A stretch of 9,344 bases of DNA from an uncultured Saprospiraceae bacterium (GCA_938002705.1 CALLAG010000095.1:1-9344), one strand, 5' to 3'; shown: positions 1 through 6,474, counted from the first letter of the stretch. Numbers and translations: made by a program. The notes: generated from the sequence alone by a model not told the origin.

Positions 1-1
1 C

Positions 2-49
2 GCCACCAACAAAACGTTTTTTGTAGATGAAGAGGGACTAACCTGGTAG
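2..49 (+). CDS. Possible C-terminal tail of an upstream gene (partial)
   Basis: The frame starting at base 2 reads ATNKTFFVDEEGLTW and stops at TAG 47-49. Only 15 residues are inside the window, so the product cannot be named. The reason to think a plus-strand gene ends here is the intrinsic terminator about 30 bases downstream (80-99). A competing frame starting at base 3 (PPTKRFL, stop at 24-26) cannot be excluded. Confidence 0.35.
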   Translation, partial: ATNKTFFVDEEGLTW

Positions 50-79
50 ATTCTAAAATAGCTTATTTGTGGTTAATTG

Positions 80-99
80 ATCTGTGACACAGATTTTTT
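80..99 (+). terminator. Rho-independent terminator of the upstream gene
   Basis: ATCTGTG and CACAGAT form a perfect inverted repeat (80-86 with 88-94) centred on A87, and it runs straight into six T (94-99). In RNA it would probably fold as a 5-6 bp stem with a loop of 3-5 bases. The T-run lies on the plus-strand 3' side, so it serves a gene read from the left and separates it from the atpD promoter. The stem is short, so its strength is uncertain. Confidence 0.6.
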
Positions 100-230
100 A
101 TACTAAGCAGTAAGAATAACTTTAATCAGACAATATCTACAAACAATTAACTGTGTTTTTCTAATAAAATAGAACTTATGATGCCTTCAAAATAAAATAT
201 CGGAAAACGCCGTATTTGTTGGGTTTCTTC

Positions 231-238
231 TATCTTTG
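231..238 (+). promoter_or_regulatory. atpD promoter, Bacteroidota -7 element
   Basis: TATCTTTG matches the Bacteroidota sigma-ABfr -7 consensus TAnnTTTG exactly and ends 38 bases before the atpD ATG. The nearest upstream TTTG (215-218) is only 12 bases away, too close for a normal -33 element, so the -33 half is weak. Bases 100-230 are AT-rich, and I see no gene or other clear site in them. Confidence 0.55.
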
Positions 239-276
239 TGCTGATTTTCCTATACTACATAAAATCATAAATACTT

Positions 277-1794
277 ATGGCAAATATTGGCAAAATAAAA
301 CAGATAATCGGACCTGTAATCGATGTAAGCTTTGCAGGCGAGGGTAATGCTTTACCTGAGATATTCAATGCACTGGAGATTAAGAGAGAAAACGGTGATA
401 TAGTAACACTTGAAGTGCAGCAGCACTTAGGTCAGGATAGCGTCAGAGCGATCTCAATGGACTCCACAGAAGGGCTTATGAGAGGCATGGATGTCTCAGA
501 TATGGGTGAGACTATAACAATGCCTACAGGTGAAGCTGTTAAGGGTAGATTATTTAATGTGGTAGGAAAAGCGATCGATGGTCTTACAGAATTAGATAAA
601 TCTAAGAATGCTTATTCTATACATAACAAGCCACCAAGATTCGAAGATCTATCTACTGAGAACGAAGTGCTTTTTACAGGTATTAAAGTCATCGATCTTA
701 TAGAGCCTTACTCTAAGGGTGGTAAGATTGGACTATTTGGAGGTGCAGGAGTAGGTAAGACAGTACTTATCCAGGAGCTCATTAATAATATCGCCAAAGG
801 ATATGATGGTATATCAGTATTCGCAGGAGTAGGAGAGAGAACGAGAGAGGGTAATGATTTGTTAAGAGAGATGCTTGAGTCTGGTATTATTAACTATGGT
901 GAGGACTTCTTGCATTCTATGGAAGAAGGTGGATGGGATCTCTCTAAGGTTAATATGAAGAAGCTTGAAGAGTCAAAAGCAACTTTCGTATTCGGTCAGA
1001 TGAATGAGCCACCAGGAGCAAGAGCAAGAGTTGCGCTTTCAGGATTGACATTAGCAGAGTACTATAGAGATGGAGATATGACTGATCCTAACGGAGGCCG
1101 TGATATCTTATTCTTTATCGATAATATATTCAGATTTACACAAGCGGGATCTGAGGTATCAGCATTATTAGGTAGAATGCCATCAGCCGTGGGTTATCAA
1201 CCTACATTGGCGACTGAGATGGGAACGATGCAGGAAAGAATTACATCGACTAAGAGAGGATCTATTACATCAGTACAAGCTGTATATGTACCAGCGGATG
1301 ATTTGACAGATCCAGCACCAGCGACAACATTCGCTCACTTAGATGCGACGACGGTATTAAGTAGAAAATTAGCTTCACTAGGTATCTATCCTGCCGTGGA
1401 TCCATTGGATTCTACGTCAAGAATACTTGATCCTAATGTAATAGGTGATGAGCACTATAATACTGCTCAGAAAGTAAAAAACATCTTACAGAGAAATAAA
1501 GAACTCCAGGATATCATTGCGATCTTAGGTATGTATGAATTATCTGAGGAAGATAAGTTAGTCGTATCTCGAGCGAGACGTGTGCAGAGATTCTTATCTC
1601 AGCCATTCCACGTAGCAGAACAGTTTACTGGTCTACCAGGAGTATTAGTTCCTATCGAGGAGACGATAAGAGGTTTTAATATGATTATGGATGGAGAAGT
1701 GGATGAGTACCCAGAGGCAGCATTTAACCTTGTAGGTACGATCGATGATGCTATCGCCAAAGGGAAGAAAATAATTGAAGAAGCTAATAACTAA
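277..1794 (+). CDS. atpD: F1F0 ATP synthase subunit beta
   Basis: This is the catalytic subunit of the F1 head of ATP synthase. Three copies alternate with alpha subunits and make ATP from ADP and phosphate at the inner membrane. The protein has 505 residues. An N-terminal beta-barrel (about 1-80) precedes the nucleotide-binding domain, with Walker A GGAGVGKT at 155-162, GERTREG at 186-192 (E187 is the likely catalytic glutamate) and Walker B ILFFIDN with D282. Two segments are longer than in the mitochondrial protein: about 20 extra residues near 206-231 and about 6 near 265-275. The DELSEED loop that touches gamma reads YELSEED (420-426), so its first Asp is Tyr. The start is ATG, giving the usual MANIGKI-type N-terminus. 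atpC follows after 4 bases; the other F1 and F0 genes are not in the window. Confidence 0.98.
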   Translation: MANIGKIKQIIGPVIDVSFAGEGNALPEIFNALEIKRENGDIVTLEVQQHLGQDSVRAISMDSTEGLMRGMDVSDMGETITMPTGEAVKGRLFNVVGKAIDGLTELDKSKNAYSIHNKPPRFEDLSTENEVLFTGIKVIDLIEPYSKGGKIGLFGGAGVGKTVLIQELINNIAKGYDGISVFAGVGERTREGNDLLREMLESGIINYGEDFLHSMEEGGWDLSKVNMKKLEESKATFVFGQMNEPPGARARVALSGLTLAEYYRDGDMTDPNGGRDILFFIDNIFRFTQAGSEVSALLGRMPSAVGYQPTLATEMGTMQERITSTKRGSITSVQAVYVPADDLTDPAPATTFAHLDATTVLSRKLASLGIYPAVDPLDSTSRILDPNVIGDEHYNTAQKVKNILQRNKELQDIIAILGMYELSEEDKLVVSRARRVQRFLSQPFHVAEQFTGLPGVLVPIEETIRGFNMIMDGEVDEYPEAAFNLVGTIDDAIAKGKKIIEEANN

Positions 1795-1798
1795 TTAG

Positions 1799-2050
1799 AT
1801 GAAACTCGTAGCACTTACACCCGAAAAAGAAATCTATCAAGGAGAAATCTCTTCTGTGAAACTACCTGGAGTAGACGGACAGTTCGAATTATTAAATAAT
1901 CATGCTCCTATCGTAGCTGCTTTGACAGAAGGGGAGGTAAGAATTATAGAAGCTTCGGGAGAAAGAATGACTTTTAATATCGTCAAAGGCTTCGTCGAAG
2001 TGATGAATAATGAAGTAAGTCTACTGATTCAAGCTTTAGCTAAGGATTGA
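1799..2050 (+). CDS. atpC: F1F0 ATP synthase subunit epsilon, short form
   Basis: This is the central-stalk subunit that sits with gamma and couples the F0 c-ring to the F1 head. At 83 residues it contains only the N-terminal beta-sandwich domain. Family landmarks are LVALTPEKEIYQGE (residues 3-16), LPGVDGQFELLNNHAPIVAAL (22-42), and a Gly-Phe-Val-Glu-Val strand near 64-68. The C-terminal helical hairpin of the roughly 135-residue E. coli-type protein, which inhibits ATP hydrolysis, is absent. The gene ends at a clean TGA and a strong terminator follows at once, so this is not a frameshift. Short epsilon subunits are known in Bacteroidota. It is co-transcribed with atpD (4-base gap). Confidence 0.95.
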   Translation: MKLVALTPEKEIYQGEISSVKLPGVDGQFELLNNHAPIVAALTEGEVRIIEASGERMTFNIVKGFVEVMNNEVSLLIQALAKD

Positions 2051-2085
2051 TTAGGTATAATTAGACTTTAATATCAAGATATATT

Positions 2086-2116
2086 AGGCCTGTTGCATTC
2101 GCAATAGGCCTTTTTT
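2086..2116 (+). terminator. Rho-independent terminator of atpDC
   Basis: AGGCCTGTTGC (2086-2096) pairs with GCAATAGGCCT (2101-2111) as an 11-bp stem with one G-U pair. The loop is ATTC and the stem is followed by a T-run at 2111-2116. It lies 35 bases after the atpC stop codon. The T-run also supplies a possible -33 element for the next gene. Confidence 0.9.
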
Positions 2117-2141
2117 GATTAATTTACCATCTTTAACTTTG
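2114..2141 (+). promoter_or_regulatory. Promoter of the four-helix membrane protein gene
   Basis: TAACTTTG at 2134-2141 matches the Bacteroidota -7 consensus TAnnTTTG exactly. TTTG at 2114-2117 lies 16 bases upstream and can act as the -33 element, close to the usual spacing. The -7 element ends 38 bases before the ATG at 2180, the same distance as for atpD. The -33 half sits inside the T-tract of the atpDC terminator. Confidence 0.55.
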
Positions 2142-2179
2142 TTAGGTAGAATTATTATTTTGTAATACTTATAAATTAT

Positions 2180-2770
2180 ATGGAGATCGATAAGTTAGAT
2201 TTAATTCAAAAGAAAGCCGAAACCCTTCTTGCTTCACTAAAAGAGGATGCTCAGACTTCTTATATTACTAATGCATTAGTAATCTTAGTTGTATTGTTTC
2301 TTCTTCCTTTGGTGATCCTTTATATCGTAGATGTAGAATCTTCTATTACTAAGTTTCTTATATATCTTATAGTGTTACTGGGATTTCTGATCTTATATAG
2401 AATCAAAGTAGGAGCAGCAGTAAGAGAAAGTACACAACTGACTTCTTATAAGAATATAGATATGGCTGACAAGCCTAAGTATATAGCTGGACTTCTCAAA
2501 TACCTCAGCTCGGGATATGGTGTTAAGATCACAAGGCTTCACTCTGTACGTTGGCTGTATGTTTTTGTATTTCCTTTAGTACTTATATTAACCAGTGAGT
2601 TGTATCAGTACTTCTTTCACGATGATATAAAGACCGGAATTATGAATTTTGTAGTCGCATTTCTGATGGGTTCTACTTTTTGGTTTCTCTACTTTCAGAA
2701 GGATCTACATGAATTAGAACTTGACCAACATGATGTGGACAGTATGGTAGGTAAGTTGTATTCTAAATAG
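2180..2770 (+). CDS. Four-helix integral membrane protein of unknown function
   Basis: I do not recognise this 196-residue protein. It has a polar, probably helical N-terminus (1-28) followed by two hydrophobic hairpins, with membrane segments at about 30-51, 57-74, 124-145 and 153-172. A soluble stretch of about 50 residues (75-123), rich in Lys and Tyr, separates the two hairpins, and the C-terminal tail (173-196) is acidic. There is no signal peptide and no recognisable catalytic motif. The symmetric 2+2 arrangement could anchor a cytoplasmic loop, but this is inference. It appears to be a single-gene unit: a promoter candidate lies upstream, and a convergent gene ends 52 bases downstream. 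Start ATG 2180 is preceded by A/T-rich sequence without a Shine-Dalgarno, as elsewhere in the window. Confidence 0.8.
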   Translation: MEIDKLDLIQKKAETLLASLKEDAQTSYITNALVILVVLFLLPLVILYIVDVESSITKFLIYLIVLLGFLILYRIKVGAAVRESTQLTSYKNIDMADKPKYIAGLLKYLSSGYGVKITRLHSVRWLYVFVFPLVLILTSELYQYFFHDDIKTGIMNFVVAFLMGSTFWFLYFQKDLHELELDQHDVDSMVGKLYSK

Positions 2771-2772
2771 GG

Positions 2773-2823
2773 ATTCTCATCTACCTATTAATCTTATATG
2801 GTATAGAGTTCAGAATTTTTTTT
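2773..2823 (+). terminator. Weak terminator candidate between convergent genes
   Basis: An imperfect hairpin pairs ATTCT (2773-2777) with AGAAT (2812-2816), and inside it TCTACC (2780-2785) with GGTATAGA (2800-2807) around a two-base bulge. Eight T follow (2816-2823). The stem is weak and AT-rich, and the T-run overlaps the stop codon of the convergent minus-strand gene. It would serve the membrane protein gene ending at 2770. Confidence 0.35.
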
Positions 2824-3187
2824 AGAGCCAAGAGTTTACATCTTCTACGATATCTTCATCGACCTCATTCTTCATTATGATCTTGAGGCGCTTGTATGCT
2901 TTATCTCTTACCTCATCGTTAATATAGCAAGCAATAGTCACAAGACTAAAGCTCATTAATCCTATGTCATCTGTCATACCTATGAATGGGGTCAAATCAG
3001 GAATGGCATCTATTGGACTTACAAAATATGCTAAAGCTCCAACAATGATTTTCTTAGCCCATGCCGGTGTATTCTCATTACTCCAAGAGTAGTATAACAA
3101 TAATGCAGCATATACGCCCTGAGTCGAAAGCTGAGTGAGGTATCTCTTGAGGTACTTTATGATTTTAGATAATGAAAAGTCGTCCAC
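2822..3187 (-). CDS. YkvA-family DUF1232 protein
   Basis: This 121-residue protein contains the DUF1232 (YkvA) core at about residues 45-82, with the hallmark YFVSPIDAIPDLTPFIG followed by TDDIGL. DUF1232 proteins are small and membrane-associated; their biochemical role is not established. The hydrophobic segments at about 26-35, 46-57 and 74-88 would form short membrane or amphipathic helices. The start is GTG (3185-3187), since an in-frame stop lies 9 bases upstream and the first internal Met is residue 71. It is the last gene of the minus-strand cluster, 44 bases after the deacetylase gene. I see no promoter in that gap, so it is probably co-transcribed. Confidence 0.85.
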   Translation of the reverse strand: MDDFSLSKIIKYLKRYLTQLSTQGVYAALLLYYSWSNENTPAWAKKIIVGALAYFVSPIDAIPDLTPFIGMTDDIGLMSFSLVTIACYINDEVRDKAYKRLKIIMKNEVDEDIVEDVNSWL

Positions 3188-3231
3188 AGTAATTCTTTAT
3201 TAATAAACTCAGAACTGTAGTCTAAAAGTTT

Positions 3232-3858
3232 CTACTTCCTATGTATAGTTTCTGATAATAGACCAAAATCCAGATTTAGGGTATCAATGTGGACTTTATA
3301 ATAACTGAGTATATTATTATTCTTGGTCCATGCATAAGGTGTGTCATGCATTACGATAATGGACCCTTGGGCCACATGAGCTTTAAGGTTACCTAAGACT
3401 TGCTTCTCTGTCAATCGAGTATCAAAATCTCCAGGCATGATGTCCCACATAATTATATTGTACTTTTTAGATAATGCCTTATATTGATTAAAGCTTATTC
3501 TCCCATAGGGAGGTCTATAGAGTGTAGAATCTATAAATGGTAATGATTTTTCTACATTTTCCATATATGTGTCGCAGGCTACTGTCCATCCTGATACATG
3601 ATTATAACCATGATTACCGATGCAGTGTCCTCTATCTATAATTTGGTGGATGAGGTCTGGATATTGTTTGGCTTTATTACCGAGACAAAAGAAATTAGCT
3701 TTGATATCTAATACATCGAGGGTATCGAGTAAGAAAGGCGTAGACTTGGGATCTGGCCCATCATCAAATGTAAGATAGACTTTCTGCTGATGAGGAAGTC
3801 TCCATATAGCTTTCGGGAATAAGAGAGAGAAGAAAGAAGGTACTTTCTTAAAGTACAT
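3232..3858 (-). CDS. Polysaccharide deacetylase, NodB domain
   Basis: A 208-residue carbohydrate esterase family 4 (NodB) protein that would remove N-acetyl (or similar acyl) groups from a GlcNAc-containing polymer. All five family motifs are visible. They are TFDDGP at 30-35 (D32 catalytic base, D33 metal), HGYNH at 83-87 (metal His83 and His87), RPPYGR at 115-120, MPGDFD at 141-146, and IIVMHDT at 167-173 with His171. A zinc-dependent active site is therefore intact. The protein is nearly all catalytic domain, with a hydrophobic N-terminus (FFSLLFPKAIW) but no classical signal peptide, so its location is uncertain. It overlaps the preceding gene by one base (TAATG), which suggests translational coupling. 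The substrate could be peptidoglycan, an exopolysaccharide or a lipid-linked sugar; the sequence does not decide. Confidence 0.93.
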   Translation of the reverse strand: MYFKKVPSFFSLLFPKAIWRLPHQQKVYLTFDDGPDPKSTPFLLDTLDVLDIKANFFCLGNKAKQYPDLIHQIIDRGHCIGNHGYNHVSGWTVACDTYMENVEKSLPFIDSTLYRPPYGRISFNQYKALSKKYNIIMWDIMPGDFDTRLTEKQVLGNLKAHVAQGSIIVMHDTPYAWTKNNNILSYYKVHIDTLNLDFGLLSETIHRK

Positions 3859-4481
3859 TACCTCATTTTAGGTCGTCTTCTTTTGCTACTGCCTCCACCA
3901 TTTTGCATCATCCTCATACCTTGCTTACCCATGGATCTTGCAGTTTTCATTTGGGATTTATTATTTTTCATCGCCTTCTCAAAGTAGTCGACTTGATTCT
4001 TGATATCACTTTGTGTGATTTTAAGTTTTTTGACTTCTTTAAAATAATTTGATGCTGCTGTCCAGTTGTTTTTCTGAGCTTTGATATTAGCGAGTTGCAT
4101 GAGTACCATCGCTTTCTCATTGTCACTAGGTAACTTAAGACTGAGAGCAGTATTGAAGTGATCTTCTGCTATTTTCGCATCTCCACCCTGAGCGGATAAT
4201 GTTCCTTTCATAATGTAATAGAATGCTCTATTAGTCACATATAACAGCTTAGGAAACTTAGTCAATGATAGTCTCTGCTCTGCTCCCGCAAAATTCTGAT
4301 CTTGGATAAGCTGCGCAGCAGATGATACAGTACCTAGCAAGAGGTAACTTGCTAATAATGCAATACCTAATATCCATAATGGGAATGCATACCAGAAACC
4401 GAATAGACTTGTACACACGGCACCTCCGATAAGACCTACAGCAATAAGAAAGAACTTCAAATATATATTAATGATAAACAT
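3858..4481 (-). CDS. Membrane-anchored protein with TPR-like helices
   Basis: A 207-residue protein I cannot name. Two membrane helices (about 8-27 and 33-51) make an N-terminal hairpin anchor. Residues about 55-172 are helical, with TPR-like spacing: the segments near 61-74, 84-99, 101-117 and 122-150 contain the small-residue and aromatic pattern of tetratricopeptide repeats (for example GDAKIAEDHFNTAL and NWTAASNYFKEV). The last 35 residues are rich in Met, Lys, Arg and Gly and end in a basic cluster (SKRRRPKMR), which could bind nucleic acid or phospholipid; this is inference. The start is ATG, with an A-run in the mRNA 8-15 bases upstream. The stop codon overlaps the start of the deacetylase, so the two are probably made together, and this protein may scaffold a membrane complex. 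Confidence 0.82.
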   Translation of the reverse strand: MFIINIYLKFFLIAVGLIGGAVCTSLFGFWYAFPLWILGIALLASYLLLGTVSSAAQLIQDQNFAGAEQRLSLTKFPKLLYVTNRAFYYIMKGTLSAQGGDAKIAEDHFNTALSLKLPSDNEKAMVLMQLANIKAQKNNWTAASNYFKEVKKLKITQSDIKNQVDYFEKAMKNNKSQMKTARSMGKQGMRMMQNGGGSSKRRRPKMR

Positions 4482-4527
4482 GTCGCTTTTTTTTAATTTG
4501 TAATCCTAAAGATACGACATTCAGAAG

Positions 4528-5211
4528 CTATATGAGATAAGTTTTATCATTAATAATGACAATATTCTGGCTTACAGGTATCGCTTTATGATTAGGGAAT
4601 ACTTCCGCAAATTCATTTTTAAATGTCTCATAATCACTTTTGTCCTTATTAGTGATGTTCATCCTATTATACATGAGTAGCCCGCCAGGAGTCAGTTTTT
4701 CTTTGAGGCTTAGAAGATATTCTCTGGACTGAAACTTATAGGGTATAGATGCACTTTGGAATATGTCCATGATGATCATATCATACTTTTCCTGGTTGAT
4801 ATCCAGAAATATCTCAGCATCTATATTAACTACTTCTACATATGACTTGAGATGACGGGTGGTATAGTGATGTGCCATACGGCATATCTCAGGATCTATC
4901 TCCACTGCGGTGTAGTCTAACTCTTGGTCCCATTTCTTCTCCAGCATATAGATAACTGAGCCGAGACCTAAACCTAGACAGAGTACCTTGTTGCCCATGA
5001 GCTTACTCCAGTCTATAAGCCCAAATGTGTAATTGAAATTTTCGTACTTATCATCGAATGAATATATGGCATCTTCAGTATTTAACTGGTGTCTACCATC
5101 GAGCATAAGGACTTCTAAGTGTTCGTTATGATCAGAACTTGTCGTCTCTAATACTACTGGAGAGATATAGCTCCATAATTTTTTCCAATAAGGGGTAGAC
5201 TTGGATCTCAT
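4528..5211 (-). CDS. Spermidine-synthase-like SAM-dependent methyltransferase fold protein
   Basis: A 227-residue class I Rossmann-fold protein of the spermidine synthase-like group. Motif I is LCLGLGLGS (77-85), beta-2 ends in VEID (E104, expected to bind the ribose), NIDA with D131 would contact the adenine, and YDMIIMDIF (143-151) is the beta-4 motif. True spermidine synthases have an Asp-Ser/Thr pair and a polyamine loop after beta-4. Here the sequence is DIFQSASIP, so putrescine aminopropylation is doubtful, and a methyltransferase or an unknown transfer role is as likely. It has a short N-terminal region rather than a full SpeE beta-domain. It starts one base after the stop of the GlmU-like gene (TAG-G-ATG), so the two are surely co-transcribed. 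The next gene is 46 bases downstream. Confidence 0.85.
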   Translation of the reverse strand: MRSKSTPYWKKLWSYISPVVLETTSSDHNEHLEVLMLDGRHQLNTEDAIYSFDDKYENFNYTFGLIDWSKLMGNKVLCLGLGLGSVIYMLEKKWDQELDYTAVEIDPEICRMAHHYTTRHLKSYVEVVNIDAEIFLDINQEKYDMIIMDIFQSASIPYKFQSREYLLSLKEKLTPGGLLMYNRMNITNKDKSDYETFKNEFAEVFPNHKAIPVSQNIVIINDKTYLI

Positions 5212-5212
5212 C

Positions 5213-6424
5213 CTATGATTCCCAGCTTCTGTACTGTGATGTATGCTCGTATATATACTGTAAGATATCTTTATCGACCTGCGTTAGTAGCACTTGTCTT
5301 CTTTGCATTACGATATCAGCAACTTCAGTAGCTTTTTTAAGACTATTAGTCTGGAAGCCGTCTCTGCCTCCCCAAGCGAAGGATGGTATAAAGTTACGTG
5401 GATATCCACTGCCGAATATATTAGCGGCTACACCTACAACTGTACCTGTATTGAACATGGTATTGATACCACACTTAGAGTGGTCACCCATTATAAGGCC
5501 GCAGAATTGTAGTCCTGTTTTGGCAAACGAATCAGCGCCATAACTCCATAGCTTGACTTCGCTATAGTTGTTTTTTAGATTAGAGTTATTAGTATCTGCA
5601 CCTAAGTTGCACCATTCTCCTATGACGGCATTGCCTAAGAAGCCATCGTGGGATTTATTAGAGTAGCCTTGTATGACGACATTGTTCAGCTCACCTCCGA
5701 CTTTGCTATAAGGTCCTACTGTTGTGTCGCCGTAGATCTTAGCAGACATTTTTACAACGCTATTATCACATGCGGCAAATGGTCCTCGTATGACTGCCCC
5801 CTCCATAATTTCTACATTTTCTCCTATGTATACTGGACCATTCTCTGCATTGATGATACAGTGGCTAAGTTTGGCTGTAGCTGCTATGTATATATTCTCT
5901 GATGCAGATAGACTTACTGATTCTGGAGCTGCGGCAGTTTTTTTGTTTTGAGTAAGTACCTTATAGTCTCTTTGGATCTCACGTCCATTATATTGAAATA
6001 TATGGTATGGCCTCTCAATGATTACTGAGTCTAATTCGTCTAAGTTAAGAAGTGTTCCGTTAAGCTCTTCTATATCGTTCTCTTCTATCAGCTTTTCGAA
6101 TTGACTATTGTCAAGGCGTGCTGCTATGAAGGTGTCATCTATCAGTAATGCGTCATTAAGTTCCAGTCCCTCTATGAGAGAAGCTATTTTCTTATTAGGA
6201 AGTAATCTGGAATTGATGACGTAGTTATCTTCAGATATATTGATAGGATATTTTTCTGACAGATAATCTTGAGTGATATATGAGACTTCACCTTTTAGAT
6301 AATGTGCCCATTTTTGTGATATCGTCAGTATGCCTATTCTAAGCTCACTTATAGGCTTAGTGAATGTAAGTGGTAATAATGCCTCCCACTTTTCATCATC
6401 GAAGAGAATAATATTTCTAAGCAA
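5213..6424 (-). CDS. Alternative GlmU: UDP-GlcNAc pyrophosphorylase / GlcN-1-P acetyltransferase
   Basis: A 403-residue protein of the alternative bacterial GlmU family (TIGR03991 type), proposed to acetylate glucosamine-1-phosphate and couple it to UTP, giving UDP-GlcNAc for peptidoglycan and lipid A. The N-terminal part (1 to about 155) has the family opening NIILFDD and PLTFTKPISELRIGILTISQKW-like text rather than the LAAGxGTRM loop of classical GlmU. The C-terminal part (about 170-360) is a left-handed beta-helix of hexapeptide repeats (for example VYIGENVEIMEGAVIRGP). NKSHDGFLGNAVIG aligns with the KAGHLTYLGDAEIG segment of E. coli GlmU, making His259 the likely catalytic acetyltransferase base. 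The start is TTG at 6422-6424: there is no ATG between the upstream terminator and residue 207. It is the first gene of the minus-strand cluster, and I see no clear promoter between it and the rpmE2 terminator. Confidence 0.9.
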   Translation of the reverse strand: MLRNIILFDDEKWEALLPLTFTKPISELRIGILTISQKWAHYLKGEVSYITQDYLSEKYPINISEDNYVINSRLLPNKKIASLIEGLELNDALLIDDTFIAARLDNSQFEKLIEENDIEELNGTLLNLDELDSVIIERPYHIFQYNGREIQRDYKVLTQNKKTAAAPESVSLSASENIYIAATAKLSHCIINAENGPVYIGENVEIMEGAVIRGPFAACDNSVVKMSAKIYGDTTVGPYSKVGGELNNVVIQGYSNKSHDGFLGNAVIGEWCNLGADTNNSNLKNNYSEVKLWSYGADSFAKTGLQFCGLIMGDHSKCGINTMFNTGTVVGVAANIFGSGYPRNFIPSFAWGGRDGFQTNSLKKATEVADIVMQRRQVLLTQVDKDILQYIYEHTSQYRSWES

Positions 6425-6450
6425 TGGAATGGTCGTTATATAAGTAGAAT

Positions 6451-6474
6451 AAAAAAGCCCCTCATTGAGGGGCT
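6451..6474 (-). terminator. Rho-independent terminator of rpmE2
   Basis: AGCCCCTC (6456-6463) and GAGGGGCT (6467-6474) form an 8-bp GC-rich stem with a three-base loop. Read on the minus strand, the stem is followed by six T (the A-run at 6451-6456). It lies 14 bases after the rpmE2 stop and 27 bases before the GlmU-like start, so it separates ribosomal protein expression from the cluster. Partial read-through could still feed the downstream genes. Confidence 0.9.

Noticed and set aside
80..94. Palindrome ATCTGTGACACAGAT as an operator (CRP-like site)
   Set aside because: It does not fit TGTGA-N6-TCACA, and the T-run directly after it is better explained by a terminator.
4507..4514. Minus-strand TATCTTTA as a promoter for the TPR-like gene
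   Set aside because: It has one mismatch to TAnnTTTG and no -33 element. The gene is more simply read from the upstream methyltransferase.
5294..5512. 72-codon plus-strand open frame
   Set aside because: It lies wholly inside the GlmU-like gene on the opposite strand, and its Ser/Tyr/Cys-rich text has no family character.
5648..5902. 84-codon plus-strand open frame
   Set aside because: It is antisense to the beta-helix repeats of the GlmU-like gene. The composition (Tyr, Cys, Ile runs) is typical of a shadow frame.
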